Notes: generated from the letters alone by a model not told the origin. 37,033 nucleotides of DNA from Aureococcus anophagefferens (GCF_000186865.1 NW_008705584.1:248262-285294); one strand, 5' to 3'; shown: positions 18,789-29,124, counted from the stretch's first letter. A program made the numbers and translations.

Positions 18789-18800
18789 GTCGTCGTCGTC
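18730..18800. repeat. (GGTC)n-(CGT)n-(CCG)n-(CGT)n microsatellite
   Basis: Five or more GGTC tetramers are followed by CGT, CCG and again CGT trinucleotides. On the minus strand this is the tail of repeat copy B, as the CCG/ACG tract is for copy A. Confidence 0.95.
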
Positions 18801-18960
18801 ACGCGCGCGGGGGAGTTTCGAACCTAATTCAGTCGCAGGGCGACCGTAGACAGGTGATGAGTTGCCCCATGCCAGCTGTCACGGCATATGAACCCGGGGA
18901 TCCAAAAGTCGAGTGGGGGCGCGCCCCGCAGTCGCAGCGATCGACAGTCTCGCCGCGGAA
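18801..18960 (-). repeat. B-box repeat with trinucleotide tail, copy B
   Basis: The second copy of the repeat described at 18075-18230, in the same orientation. On the minus strand it ends TTAGGTTCGAAACTCC then CGCGCGCG and a trinucleotide tail. A short perfect hairpin (GTCGC..GCGAC) lies just before the B box. A 62-codon minus frame over it (18829-19017) resembles part of the minus frame over copy A (FGSP..YAVT), so the shared segment may once have been coding. Confidence 0.5.
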
Positions 18961-19903
18961 GGCCGCCAGCAGGATTTTTGCGCTCACGAACCCCGTCGTC
19001 GCTGCCCGGCGCAGCACGCGCGCTTTTCGTGCACCACCTGGCGCAAAACGGCGCGGTGCCGGCGCATCACATCATCGCAGCGTTATCCGTCGGTCGAAAC
19101 GATGCAGTTTTGTACAATTTCGATGAGGTTTTCTATTACTACTTCAATAAATTAACCCAAACGCTTTGCTTTACTACGAGACGCGGTCCTCCAATTAAAT
19201 TCACCGGCCGCGCTGAGCTTACGGCGCCCGCCGTCGGAAGCGCTTCTTGTTGGAAGTAAGCAAAATCCTACCGATGGCGATGCGCGGTGGAAAATTCCAG
19301 AGTGCTGGCGGAGACGAATGGAGAAATTTCTTAGAAAAATGTTCGAATTAAACTCAGGGGCCTGTTCCACGCGTCCAAACGCGTCGGTTTCTGAGGGCTT
19401 GGAACAACGCGGGTTAACTTGTCCTCCCCGGAACCCCTCAGCTCAAGTCAGCTCCCCGCCAGCGCGCCAGAGACCCCTAGGCTAGCCCCACTAGGGTACT
19501 AGTAACACTCAGTGTGCCACCTCCTACGGGTTATGGGTTGTTCCACCGTGCTATCACTGCCCCCCGTGTATGTTAGAACCCGAGTATGCTAGTATGAAGC
19601 ACCAGCATAGTATAGCATGAGCATAGCCATGGCGCGCGTCGACACGGGCGGTCGGGCTCAGCCGATCCGGGTGGTCCCCGAATAAGAACGCGTCGAATTT
19701 CCCGCTTTTGGCCTCTACCGGGCTCAGACTTACTTCGCGCTCCTACTACGCTCCTGCTATTGGCATTTGCTGCGCCAGGCCCTACTTTGATCGCGCTTTC
19801 GCCGGAACTGTGCTAGATAATACCGTTGAAACCGCGGTCGTAATGCTCGGTGACGTCAGATATCTCCAGGCGTATGCTAAACGTGCGACGCACGACTATG
19901 AGC
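18961..19903. other. Repeat-rich stretch without a recognised gene
   Basis: It contains the inverted partner of 15702-15752 (19472-19528), a CGAGTATGCTAG fragment shared with 9086 (near 19574) and a short dispersed-repeat fragment at 19686-19705 (GAACGCGTCGAATTTCCCGC). The plus frame at 19708-19956 is the shadow of the last RPS13 exon. Confidence 0.45.
19472..19528 (-). repeat. Dispersed repeat, inverted partner of 15702-15752
   Basis: GACCCCTAGGCTAGCCCCAC followed by TAGGGTACTAGTAACACTC and AGTGTGCCACCTCCTACG is the reverse complement of 15702-15752 with a few changes. Confidence 0.75.
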
Positions 19904-20409
19904 TTAGGCAACAAGCGCTGAAGCAGTGGCACTCTCGTACTTCCACGATGCGTTGAGTTTGCGTGTGGAACCTGTGAATCGCGTGTTATTTAGATCTAAT
20001 AAACTAACTCTGAGAGCTCGCGATAGTAGCGTGCAAGCCGATGGATGCGGGATTCAATCAGTATAAGGCGAAATTTGGAGTCTTTGTCGGAACGATTACG
20101 CTCCATGTGCTTGCGAACAGACACCGCCTTCTTGATGAGCATGTAGAGGTCCTCAGGAATCTCCGGTGCGAGACCATTCTTTTTCAGCAGACGTAAGATC
20201 TTCGACCCAGTGACAGACTTCACCGCGGGGATTCCGCTCGAGTCGCGGAGGATGACGCCAATCTGAGACGGCGTCAGGCCCTTTTTCGCAAGCTTACAGA
20301 CGTGCTCCTCCACATCTACTGACGACGTCTTCAACCATTGCGGGGGGGTCCGCTTGTACGGCTTCGCCGATCGCGAGATGCCTTTCCCCTTGCTGTGTAG
20401 GCGGCCCAT
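19904..20409 (-). CDS. RPS13: 40S ribosomal protein S13 (uS15), two exons
   Basis: Exons (minus) 20409-20022 and 19971-19904 encode 151 residues, the same length as the human protein. The sequence starts [12 protein letters not shown] and carries the family blocks [53 protein letters not shown] and [18 protein letters not shown]. Unspliced, the frame ends early with ELSELVY. The true C-terminus lies 50 nt further on: [21 protein letters not shown], matching the WKYES..ASALVA end of eukaryotic S13. The join requires an intron 19972-20021 with a GC donor (TATC before GCGAGC) and CACAG acceptor, phase 1; no GT donor in the region has the right phase. The protein is a core component of the small cytosolic subunit. 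Confidence 0.97.
19972..20021 (-). other. GC-AG intron in RPS13
   Basis: Donor GCGAGC, acceptor TTCACAG, 50 nt. The two nearby GT dinucleotides are in phases 0 and 2, whereas the conserved C-terminal exon needs phase 1, so GC is the only workable donor. Confidence 0.9.
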
Positions 20410-21313
20410 GGCGATAGATGTGCGGCGATACTCGCTATTCAGCCCTAGCGACGTAACCTTCTAGTCAAGCAGGATGATTGATCATTGAGTGCATAAAAAT
20501 GTAGGGTAGCATAGCCCAAGGAGCAGAATGTAGGCTCCCTAGGTAGCTGGCTTATCGCCAAGAGCACTTTGATTGTGCTTAATCACACTCGCGTTCTAAG
20601 GGCGATATTCGCCGCTTTATCAGATCAGAGTGAGACTGCGTTAACTACGGGTATCCTAGGCGTATCCTGGCTCCTCTGCCAACCACCTAGTAGGCGGCTC
20701 ACTGACAGACACACTGCCAGCGAGGTTAAATATTGTAAAGTACGAAGGCAGGGAAGGGATGAGAGTATCGCACTGTGGCAAGCCTTGAAGGGCATGTAAT
20801 CCTAGTTAGAATATTGGTTGCTCATTATTTGCTAAGTGCTCTAGCCCGGTCCGCTGGCAGCGGCACTCTAAGTCACACTGCCAAACACACCGGGCCGTGT
20901 CATTCTGGATATCGCTGGCATCATGCTTAGGAGCGCTGCTTAGGAGCAACTGCTCGTGAACTGGCAGCTCTCGGGCCTTTGGGTCGTTCAAGTTGTGGAC
21001 GTCCCCGACAAACTTCCCGACAATAATGGGCCGGCGCCTGGGGGCCTTACTCAGGCGCTGGGGGCTGGCTGGGGGCCAGCGCCGGGGGCCCAGCCGGGCC
21101 CCAACAGCGGGCCCCAACTAGAAAGCGCCGTGTTTCGGGCTACTCTATTCCCCCTGGGCCACGGGGTCGCCGCACTGTCGCCGCGTGGTTGCACTGCGAC
21201 CTACCGGCCGCCGGTGTTACGCTGGGCCCCGCCCCCCCTTCGGAATCGGGGCTTTAAACACCTTTTCGTCCCTCCAGTCCGCCAATTTCGCTGAGAATGG
21301 CACTTGGGTCATC
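20410..21313. other. Intergenic stretch between RPS13 and the ankyrin-LOV gene
   Basis: It includes the RPS13 promoter side and no gene that I can recognise. A shortened copy of the G/C-rich dispersed repeat lies at about 21041-21143 (CCTTACTCAGGCGCTGGGGG, then CCCCAACTAGAAAGCGCCG). Confidence 0.45.
21041..21143 (+). repeat. G/C-rich dispersed repeat, partial copy 3
   Basis: It shares GGGGCCTTACTCAGGCGC and CCCCAACTAGA..GCGCCGTGTTTCGGGCT with the end of copy 2, with a locally expanded GGGCCCAGC-rich middle. Confidence 0.55.
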
Positions 21314-23323
21314 TTAAGAGACCGAGCACTGGCGGCCGCGCTCGAGCCGCCCCCACTTGTGTGCTTTTGTTGGGGGGGGCTTCTCGGCTTCTGTCACGTC
21401 CAATTTGCGTTTCAAGTGCGAGAGTGTCGGCATTAGTCCCCGTGGAGCTCGTGTTCGGTCGATCATGGCTACTGTGTCTTCAAGCCAGCCGCCATTGTTG
21501 CACTCCTCTGCAGAGTTTCTCTGTTGGCGGAGAACATTGCGCTTGCGGTCATCAACAATGGCCTCTGGACAATTCTGAATACCGATGTAGTATCTGACCT
21601 TCCCATTTGCGTGTAATGGCGTTAAGAGAAAACAATTGAGAAACGTGCCCCCATCTTTTTTGTAATTCAGGAGGGAGACCTTGACCGTGGATTGGGTTGC
21701 AAGTGCGTGCCTAATCAGGTCGACCTGGACTGTAGATGTACCTGGGCCCTGCAGAAATCGGCAGTTGCGACCGAGTACTTCCCCAGGCTCGTATCCTGTC
21801 TCCGTAACAAAAGCAGGGCTCACAGCGATGATTGCTGCGTCGGGGTCGGCGCAGTCACTAACGAGGAAGCTGCAACTTCTCGCACCTACAACCAGGGAGA
21901 GCTCGCCCTGGGGAAACAGGAGGAAAATACTATGGATGCAAAATATGAGAATGGGCAGGGGGTTGCAGACTCTGTCGGTGTGCAAAGCTGTGCGACAACT
22001 CGAACATCAGTTGCGTCCATGTCTTGCATAAAATTAGCGATTGTCAAGTCCTCCGCTGTGACGAGGCGGAGGTTGGACACGACGCGATCTGATAGGGACT
22101 GGATCAAGTATGACGGATCAGCGTGTGCTGACACCACTGGTGTCGCATTTGCTTTCATATTCTTGACCGCATCAGCCGGTCCTGTTGAGCAAGACGTCGT
22201 GACATTCTCATGCGAGTCTGCAGCCCACCCAACAACCGTGTCGACGATCCTGCGCCAGTTCGGTTGCTGGGCAGGCACGACATAATCGAGAGGCGTGTAT
22301 CCGTGCTTGTCTTCACTCAGCATTAGTTCAAGAAGACCCGCACCTACCATACAGCCAGATCATGTCCGCCATAGGTTAGGCATGCGCTGGAGTCTCGCGA
22401 CCAGTGCACTCGTGGATCATGTCAACCATTGCTTCCATTGCTTGCAAGACATCTGGCGGTGGTGGCTTAGCAGACCAGAAGAGGTCATGGAGCACATTCT
22501 TGCCGCTATCACAACACACCATAGGGTTCGCCCCAGCTCTAAGGAGAAGGCCAACGACAGCGAGAGGGCTATGGCAATTAGTAGAGAGTGCACGCCGACA
22601 GACTTTCATGAGTACAGTCTCCCCATTTGCATTTTGGGCATTGGCGAGGTTGGAGGCTAATTTCCCCTCTGGCGCCACACGGCTCCGTATGTCCTCCAGG
22701 GAACCCTCGTACATGAGACTCAACAACGCCTTGTCGTACATTTGCGGCAGCTTGTCGGTCGTCAGATATTTCAGCGCAACGCACGTTATCTTTGACCGGG
22801 GGTTATTGAATGCTACTGGGTCTAACTTGATGCCACGGCCCAGCAATGCTTTCAGGAAGTATGCCTTGGGCCTGTGTCGCAATTGCTCAAATACAACGGT
22901 ATCTGGCACGCACGTTTCGTCCGCTAGCAGCATTGCAACTCGACGTATGGAGTGCAGTCTCCACAAGTCTAGAAGAAGTGACCGAAGCGAGGGAGGGAGA
23001 GAGACGGATATATGGTCGGGGATAGCTAGGCTACCCTTTAGCCACACGGTCGCTAAACCCAGGTCCGCACTATGGGAGTTAACCCTGGTGTCTGCTGAAT
23101 TGATAGCAATTTTTATATTGGTTAGCTTGCAACCCTTAACTCTATCATGGCTGATCTCCAAGAACGTCTCTCTCAAGGTCATCCATAAGTTGGCAATCGT
23201 GGGGTCCTGCATACACTGGAACGGCACGCCGGTCCTATGGTCAATACCCATCAGGAAGGAGACTCCTCCCGGGTTATCTTTGCCACCTGGGCCGCAGTCC
23301 GCTGGCAGGCTCATCCTGCCCAA
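21314..23323 (-). CDS. Ankyrin-LOV protein (putative blue-light sensor), three exons
   Basis: Exons (minus) 23323-22402, 22343-21994 and 21907-21314 encode about 621 residues. The first ~200 residues are helical and unassigned. Ankyrin repeats follow (NANGETVLMKVCRRA, VVGLLLRAGANPMVCCDSGK, then across the first intron LLELMLSEDKHGYTPLDYVV). Exon 3 is a LOV domain: ADPDAAIIAVSPAFVTETGY, then GYEPGEVLGRNCRFLQGPGT with the photoactive Cys, LLNYKKDGGTFLNCFLLTPL and YYIGIQNC. LOV domains bind flavin and form a Cys adduct in blue light; ankyrin repeats bind partners. The short C-tail is basic with a PTLSHLKRKLD motif. Intron 1 is 22344-22401 (GT; a GC donor 7 nt upstream also fits phase). Intron 2 ends at 21908 and starts at 21993 (GC) or 21996 (GT); the sequence cannot decide. 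The ATG at 23323 may not be the true start. Confidence 0.85.
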
Positions 23324-24181
23324 GCGTTTCCACAGGGCCTTATCCTCTGCAATATGTGGTTAATCGATTGTTGTCTCGATCATCCCCGTGAAATCCAGCG
23401 ATCCGCAACCGCCCCCCATACTCAGACTGAGTCGACTCAGTAGTCTCAGTATGAGCCGCCGCGACCGGTCGCGCGGCGGCCCGGAAGAGGCCCCACCCGA
23501 CCCCGCTTCGCACCCGCCGCCGCCCCACGGACCCTACGGGCCGGGCTCCCTGGACAGAGGTGGCGCCAGTGTAAAGAATCTAAGCCCCGTACATCAACTT
23601 GACGTTAAGGTACAGTCCGTAGTAGCAGGATAAGCACAGTGGGTGAGAGGGGAAGCTCAGTGTGCTACCTTACGGTAGCTCAGTCATAAGATAGTAACTG
23701 ATTATAAAGAAGGGGAACGGGAAGGAAGGCCTAACTAGGGTAGGTACAGTACTAGCATGATGGTAGTAGGGTAGTGAAAGTCAAGCCGCGTATACCCTTA
23801 AACATCTTGTTCTTGTGTCTGTCATCGAGAATAAGGATGTTCGCCCAACTAGTGAAAGTGGGAGATGCTCGTTGTATGGAGTATACCTTGTTACCTTTTA
23901 CATTCTCGCCGTTTATATATCCAAGGTAGGATGGCCGGGAGAGATAACAAGATTCCAACTCAAAATTGACATCCTTGTAAGTCATAAGACCGAAATCATC
24001 AAGCTCGATGCAACCAGGTTGCACAGAGTTAAGGTGATTGACAAGAGTTCGGGTGTTTGAGAGTTTATTGCTTGAACAAAGGCTGGAGATCGGTTCGCCC
24101 AGGTACCTCTCTAGCCCCCCTGGATAAGCGCCCGCTGAATACTTGATCTACTAGCTTTAAGACGGTCTTACAGCTCTCACC
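23324..24181. other. Intergenic stretch between divergent ankyrin-LOV and MORN genes
   Basis: It should hold both promoters. A 43-bp piece (23527-23569) is repeated inverted at the right edge of the window. A 90-codon minus frame at 23752-24024 (containing DDFGLMTYKDVNFELESCYL) is protein-like in parts but matches nothing I know, and I do not call it. Confidence 0.45.
23527..23569 (+). repeat. Repeat shared (inverted) with the window's right end
   Basis: ACGGACCCTACG, then GGCTCCCTGGACAGAGGTGG and CGCCAG; the reverse complement occurs at 36996-37033 with one small indel and two substitutions. The element probably continues beyond the window. Confidence 0.65.
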
Positions 24182-26152
24182 ATGAAGATGGTACACCGCG
24201 ATGGTAGGATCTACCGTATTGGCATCAAACGCTATCCAAACAACGACAAGTCATAGCTGAGCCATGCTGGCAACTCCGGGGATCACCGATTAGCCCTGTA
24301 GGTATGAGGGGGAATTCGTTGATGGGAGGAGGGAGGGGCGGGGGTTGCTAATGTATTCAAATGGCGACAGCTATAATGGAGAATGGATGAACAATCTCTT
24401 TCATGGCAATGGGATCTTCATAACGAAAGATTTCCACGCGCGTCGTGCAGATTATATAGGTCAACGCTATGAGGGCGCATTTGATTGCGGGCAAAAACAT
24501 GGGTACGGACTTTTTCATATCGGCGATGGGGGTGTCTACGATGGCTACTTCGAAGACAATCTGTAAATAGCCGCGTTCAGATTGATAGGCCCAGCACCTA
24601 AAGGGGCGGTCTCAGGTTTCATGGGCAGGGTGTCCTGCAGGCAGCCTCAGGCGACAAGTTTTCGGGGACCTGGTGCCGTGGCAAAATCAGTGGCAGCGGT
24701 GACATTGAGTTCGCAAATGGTGATGTGCGGTCATGGGTCGCACTCTCATGACTATCTTTGCCGATGTACGTATTGTTAGGTATACAATGGTGAGCTTGTT
24801 GGGGGAAAGTTTCATGGCAATGGGTCGTTTTCGTACAAAGCAGGGGGATCTTACCGTGGAATGTATAAGCATGGCGACATGGATGGTCTTGGCACGAGAA
24901 CTTTTGCCAACGGCTCAGCCTATGAGGGGGCGTTTATCGATGGCGCAATGCATGGCGAGGGCATGATGCACTGGGCCAACAAAAACCAATATGTTGGTAT
25001 CTGGAAGGATAATATGCCCCACGGCCGCGGTGTGATTATGCAAGCTCCCAGCGACCACGCCCAACATTTTAATAATGGGGGTGATAATCACGGACAATAG
25101 GTATGGACACGGTGATAGATTTGAAGGGCTCTTCTTCAAAGGTGTCTTCTGTGGGAGAGGGCGCTACACCTGGTCTGATGGCGGTTTCTACGAAGGCGCG
25201 TATCTTGATCAAGGCAGGGAATTACACTCAACTGCAAGTGGCAAACGCAACGGATATGGCGTCCGGTGGTGGGTGAGTGGAAATCGTTACGAGGGTGAAT
25301 GGCGGGATGATCAAATGGAGGGCTCCGGCAGGTTCATTGGGGCACACGGGTCTGTTTATACAGGCCCGTTTTGTGGGAACCAAAAATGTGGCCAAGGTAA
25401 GGAACAATGGGGGAATCAGTTGGGTGTAACTTATCGATGCGGTATGAAATTTAAGCACAAAGGACGTGGGTACTGTCGCTATGAGGGAGAGTTTCGAAAT
25501 GGCGTCTTCCACGGTCTCTATGGCCCGTGTCCAGCTTGAGTTCCATGTACATCGCAGCTATTACTCTATCATGACCCAATTAGGAAGAGGCACCTACACC
25601 TGCGTTGATGGCCGTGAGTATGCTGGGAGATGGTGTCACGGGGAGCGTGTTGGTGAAGGTAGAATGATTCTATGCCCAGTATCAGAGCGTGGTGATCACA
25701 ATAGAAGGTGCATAGGAGGATTGAATGCGCTTTATCGACCACTAGAGTACTCTGGAGTTTGGGTCGACGGCAAGCGCATTGGACACGGCAGGCTCAAAAT
25801 GTTGGATGGTGTGTGTCTTGAGGGTTGTTTTGAAAATGGACTCCTCCATGGATACGTTGATGTTTCGTTCCCGGATGGCGGCAAGCGTACCGCACTCTTT
25901 GAGTTTGGCAGGCGGGTGGGGTGGACTGACGAGCAAGAAGGGGCGCCAGGAAAATGCTGGGCCGATGTCGGCATCGATCGCAACGTGCACAGGGCTATCG
26001 GCAAAGACCTCGCTTGGCTTACCCCGTCAGCAAAGGCGAATCGGGAGAAACTTGAGGCAAAGGCGCGAGGCAATTCCACAGCAAACTGGCATCAACAAAA
26101 GAACAAGAAGCGGGAGGCGGGCCAAAATGAACCCCACTTCAGTTCTGTGCGG
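24182..26152 (+). CDS. MORN-repeat protein, six exons, 3' end lost in gap
   Basis: Exons 24182-24249, 24302-24562, 24616-24736, 24780-25039, 25101-25513 and 25584 to the gap join in frame through 564 residues. The protein is an almost continuous series of MORN units (consensus YxGxWxxGxxHGxG): YEGEFVDGRREGRG, YNGEWMNNLFHGNG, YEGAFDCGQKHGYG, FSGTWCRGKISGSG, YNGELVGGKFHGNG, YEGAFIDGAMHGEG, FEGLFFKGVFCGRG, YEGEWRDDQMEGSG, YEGEFRNGVFHGRG, YAGRWCHGERVGEG, YSGVWVDGKRIGHG and others. MORN proteins act at membranes and in cilia or basal bodies; the exact role here is unknown. Introns are 52, 53, 43, 61 and 70 nt; the fourth has a GC donor. Each join restores a MORN unit. After residue ~500 the sequence becomes basic and non-MORN (GNSTANWHQQKNKKREAGQ) and is cut by the N gap, so the stop is not seen. 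Confidence 0.9.
25040..25100 (+). other. GC-AG intron in the MORN gene
   Basis: Donor GCAAGC after GTGATTAT, acceptor ACAATAG before GTATGG, 61 nt, phase 2. The join gives GRGVIMYGHGDRFEGLF, a normal MORN unit. No GT dinucleotide nearby has the needed phase. GCAAGC is close to the GCAAGT favoured by GC introns in other eukaryotes. Confidence 0.85.
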
Positions 26153-26349
26153 NNNNNNNNNNNNNNNNNNNNNNNNNNNNNNNNNNNNNNNNNNNNNNNN
26201 NNNNNNNNNNNNNNNNNNNNNNNNNNNNNNNNNNNNNNNNNNNNNNNNNNNNNNNNNNNNNNNNNNNNNNNNNNNNNNNNNNNNNNNNNNNNNNNNNNNN
26301 NNNNNNNNNNNNNNNNNNNNNNNNNNNNNNNNNNNNNNNNNNNNNNNNN
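26153..26349. other. Assembly gap (197 N)
   Basis: A run of N follows the codon-like end of the MORN frame. The sequence on its right starts directly with one arm of a perfect 35-bp inverted repeat. Confidence 1.
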
Positions 26350-26482
26350 TTCGGTGCCAATCATCTAGCCTTGTGGTCAGTACCGGGGGGGGGGGGGGGG
26401 TATTGTTACAGAGCGCACTCTGACCACCATACACTGATACATTTTCTGGTACTGACCACAAGGCTAGATGATTGGCACCGAA
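26350..26482. repeat. Perfect 35-bp inverted repeat with G16 in the loop, abutting the gap
   Basis: 26350-26384 (TTCGGTGCCAATCATCTAGC, continuing to GTCAGTACC) is the exact reverse complement of 26448-26482. The 63-nt loop begins with 16 consecutive G. The right arm is part of the last exon of the minus-strand gene (LRCQSSSLVVS), so the left arm is either a genuine hairpin or a fold-back sequencing artefact at the gap edge. Confidence 0.95.
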
Positions 26483-28653
26483 GTGCAATTGCGAGGACTT
26501 GCGTTGCAGTCACATTGCTGGCCGTCGCTCGTAATTTTAAGGCTCGATAGTATTCACCAGCCACTGCGACAGAGTAAGATCTTGATATTCTGAGAGATGT
26601 GGCAAGTTCACTTAGCTCCAGCCTGCATTCACTACGTGCGTACCCGCATGAATATATTGGCTCACCTTTCAGATACATGCGCACTATTTAAGGCCTGTGC
26701 AAATATGTTGTCCCAAATCGCGTAATCACCTCGGAGAACAGGGAGCTGGCCGCTGTTCGCATGCAGGCTGCTGTAAATTGCAAGGAGCGTGGAGCTCAGT
26801 CCAGCAAGGAAATCAACTGGTGGTAAGATTATCTTTGTGTCGCCCTGAGTCGATCGCACAAGCGCAACGATACCTTTGCTAGGAGCTCCATTTTTGTGAT
26901 CAAGTGGCATCATCTGCTGATGTAACTCGCTGGGTTCCAGGAGGGTTGCTACAACTTGAAGGAGATCGACCATGCTGCCGTGGTCTGTCGTGCAAGACAC
27001 TATAATTTCGCATATGCGATAAGTAACAACATTCGATACTGGCTGCTCTTCGGCCAGAAGAATCAGAGCCAACACAACATTCTTCTGTAAGCATTGTACC
27101 TAGAGAGCGCGTTCAATTATTACGCTCCCACCACCACACAACACCATGGCGTGGGACCGACTGCTCACGGGAAAGAAGTGCTGACGTTGACACGCAGTCT
27201 GCAAGGAAGTTGCGTTGGTTGGACAGAGCGACACAAACCGAGCATTTTCGGCGCACAGTCACGATTTCGTTGGCACTCGCTGCAAGCCATAGTATGGGAA
27301 CACATCCTTGCTCAATACTGTGACACACATTCGCAGGGAATTTTTGTGCATTCCCCAGACACTTCACTGCGAGGTCAGCAATGATGTTATCTTGGTGAAA
27401 TATAAGCCAAGCTAGGTGGTTGACTAACACTAGCTCAGTTGAATTGTGTGGGATTTCCAAAGTTAAAACTCGATGCAAACCTTCTCGAAATCTGCCACGA
27501 CCATATCCTGCGAGATGCCCGTCTTGGTAATTGTCCAGCTCACAAAATTGAATCAATTCGTGTAAAAGAAGCCCCTGTGCAACCGGCCATCTCTCCTCAG
27601 ACAATGACATAATTTTGGAGATAGTTTGCGCATCAAGTTTTTGAGATGCACTCAGCAGGCTTAGCGTCATAACTAGAGCAAGTGTCACTCTCGGATAAGC
27701 GTTCTGAGAACGCATCTCCGATAATGCCGAATCAAGAATAGCATTAAAAATTCGAGCGTCTTCAACCACTTGTTCATCTGTGTCATCTCTGCAATGAGCT
27801 ATCGCGGAAATAGCCTCACATGCCACCTGAAAAACTCCCTGGTTAGTACAGAAAGTAACACATAGATCTACGGCTGGAGCCGTTGCAAGTTTGCGCTGTC
27901 CTTGACTTTCCCCAAACTTGGCCATCTCACAAGCTAGACGGCAAACTGTATGCATGTATCCGGTATGTTCGCCTCGTGCCCACACACGTACGCGACCCGA
28001 TATATTCATTAGATAGAGGCGGGCGCTCATAGTTTTGCGCAATTCACTGTCGCCGTATGTTTCCGCTGCAATTATCAATTGCACCAACACGCTAAGTGGG
28101 CGGCAGAGTGGCCTCATGAGCCGATCGATCATCTGGGGATCAGCTTGAACCAAGCATAGCGCGTCTCGTGGTGATAGTTGCAACATCGCGCCTAGGATAG
28201 ATATCCACGAATCGTAATTGAGTTGCTTAGACGCATGCAGCAGCCCGACCCGTGACGAGAGCAAGAATTTGCAAATTTTAATCATTGGGCTAACGGGGCT
28301 ACCAGAAGAACGGCAAGGTTTGGCAAGATCACGACATTTGCAGGATTTGCGCAGTTCCCAAATCCTGCAATGGCCGGCACTGAGTTCATGCGCAGCGATG
28401 ACAAGCGTGATTCCCGCTACACCTTTTAGGGCTGCGCTCGGCCAAGATATGCCAGGACCGCTCGGATACCGGCCAAGTTGTGTGAGGAAAGTAGCTTTCT
28501 TAGACAGTGCGCAAAACAACCGGCAAAATCCACGTCAATCAGCAGCCCATCGACGCCCAGGTTCCGTTCCTGGTCTCTGTGTGCTTTTTTCTGCACCTGC
28601 ATGGTGAAATAATGGTGCCTGTATGTCGAAATCGACCTGCAAAGCGAAGCCAC
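26406..28653 (-). CDS. Helical-repeat-like protein of unknown function, five exons
   Basis: Exons (minus) 28653-28470, 28364-28303, 28225-27143, 27084-26666 and 26622-26406 join in one frame of 654 codons. The sequence is rich in Leu/Ala helices with ARM/HEAT-like spacing: FGNCANPANVVILPNLAVLL, YDSWISILGAMLQLSPRDAL, FQVACEAISAIAHCRDDTDE, LVNHLAWLIFHQDNIIADLA, AVKCLGNAQKFPANVCHSIE, then NVVLALILLAEEQPVSNVV. I recognise no named family. The intron 26623-26665 (43 nt, GTGAGC..CAG) is clear; 27085-27142 and 28226-28302 are well supported; the first (28365-28469) could use GTATCC or a GC donor 25 nt later. A later ATG (28602) is an alternative start. The last codons run into the inverted repeat next to the gap, so the true C-terminus after about 26450 is uncertain. 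Confidence 0.7.
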
Positions 28654-29124
28654 AAAGACACGAGGGTCGCCTTCGTGCTAGCGACAACCCCCCCCGGGTC
28701 GCCGAGTCGACCGCGTGGCGGACTGGCTGTCGTCGAAGGCGTAGACCATATGTGACGAGCGGGCGAAGGCGTCGGAGTCGCCCCGGGTTGCGAAATCGGC
28801 GTGCGGGAGGCTGGTCTGGTCTGCAATGCCGCTTCAATGTGGGTTCAACAATTGAATCCAGCGCGTGAAAAAAAAAACAGGGGGCGACCCCGGGCCTCTC
28901 CTAAGTGTCGTAGATTAAAGCATGGGACTCGGTTGTGGCCTGCCGAACGCTCCTAATGGTCCTCTAATGGTGGTTCAAATTAAACCCCATGGTGGTTCTG
29001 TCTACTTACGTATTTCGAATGGGCCGGTCTAGGCGTACATTGTCGGCCACGCTGGCGTGCTGATGACTAGAACAATACAGTAGCACCGTCTCTTCTTTGC
29101 AAAAACTCCGCTCATCGCTGGATA
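28654..29124. other. Divergent promoter region of the helical-repeat and eIF2-alpha genes
   Basis: No gene is seen. It contains an A11 tract (28868) and a short duplicated CTAATGGT motif (near 28951-28971). The two flanking genes are transcribed away from it. Confidence 0.4.

Noticed and set aside
19708..19956. 82-codon plus frame
   Set aside because: It is the antisense of the last RPS13 exon and its intron.
22404..23363. 319-codon plus frame
   Set aside because: It is antisense to exon 1 of the ankyrin-LOV gene, which has recognisable ankyrin repeats.
23752..24024. 90-codon minus frame with DDFGLMTYKDVNFELES
   Set aside because: Partly protein-like, but no start context, partner exon or family match; not called as a gene.
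25201..25250. A possible mini-intron inside the MORN exon (insert GRELHSTAS)
   Set aside because: Only about 25-27 nt, and no boundary choice gives GT or GC with AG in phase; more likely a real insertion between MORN units.
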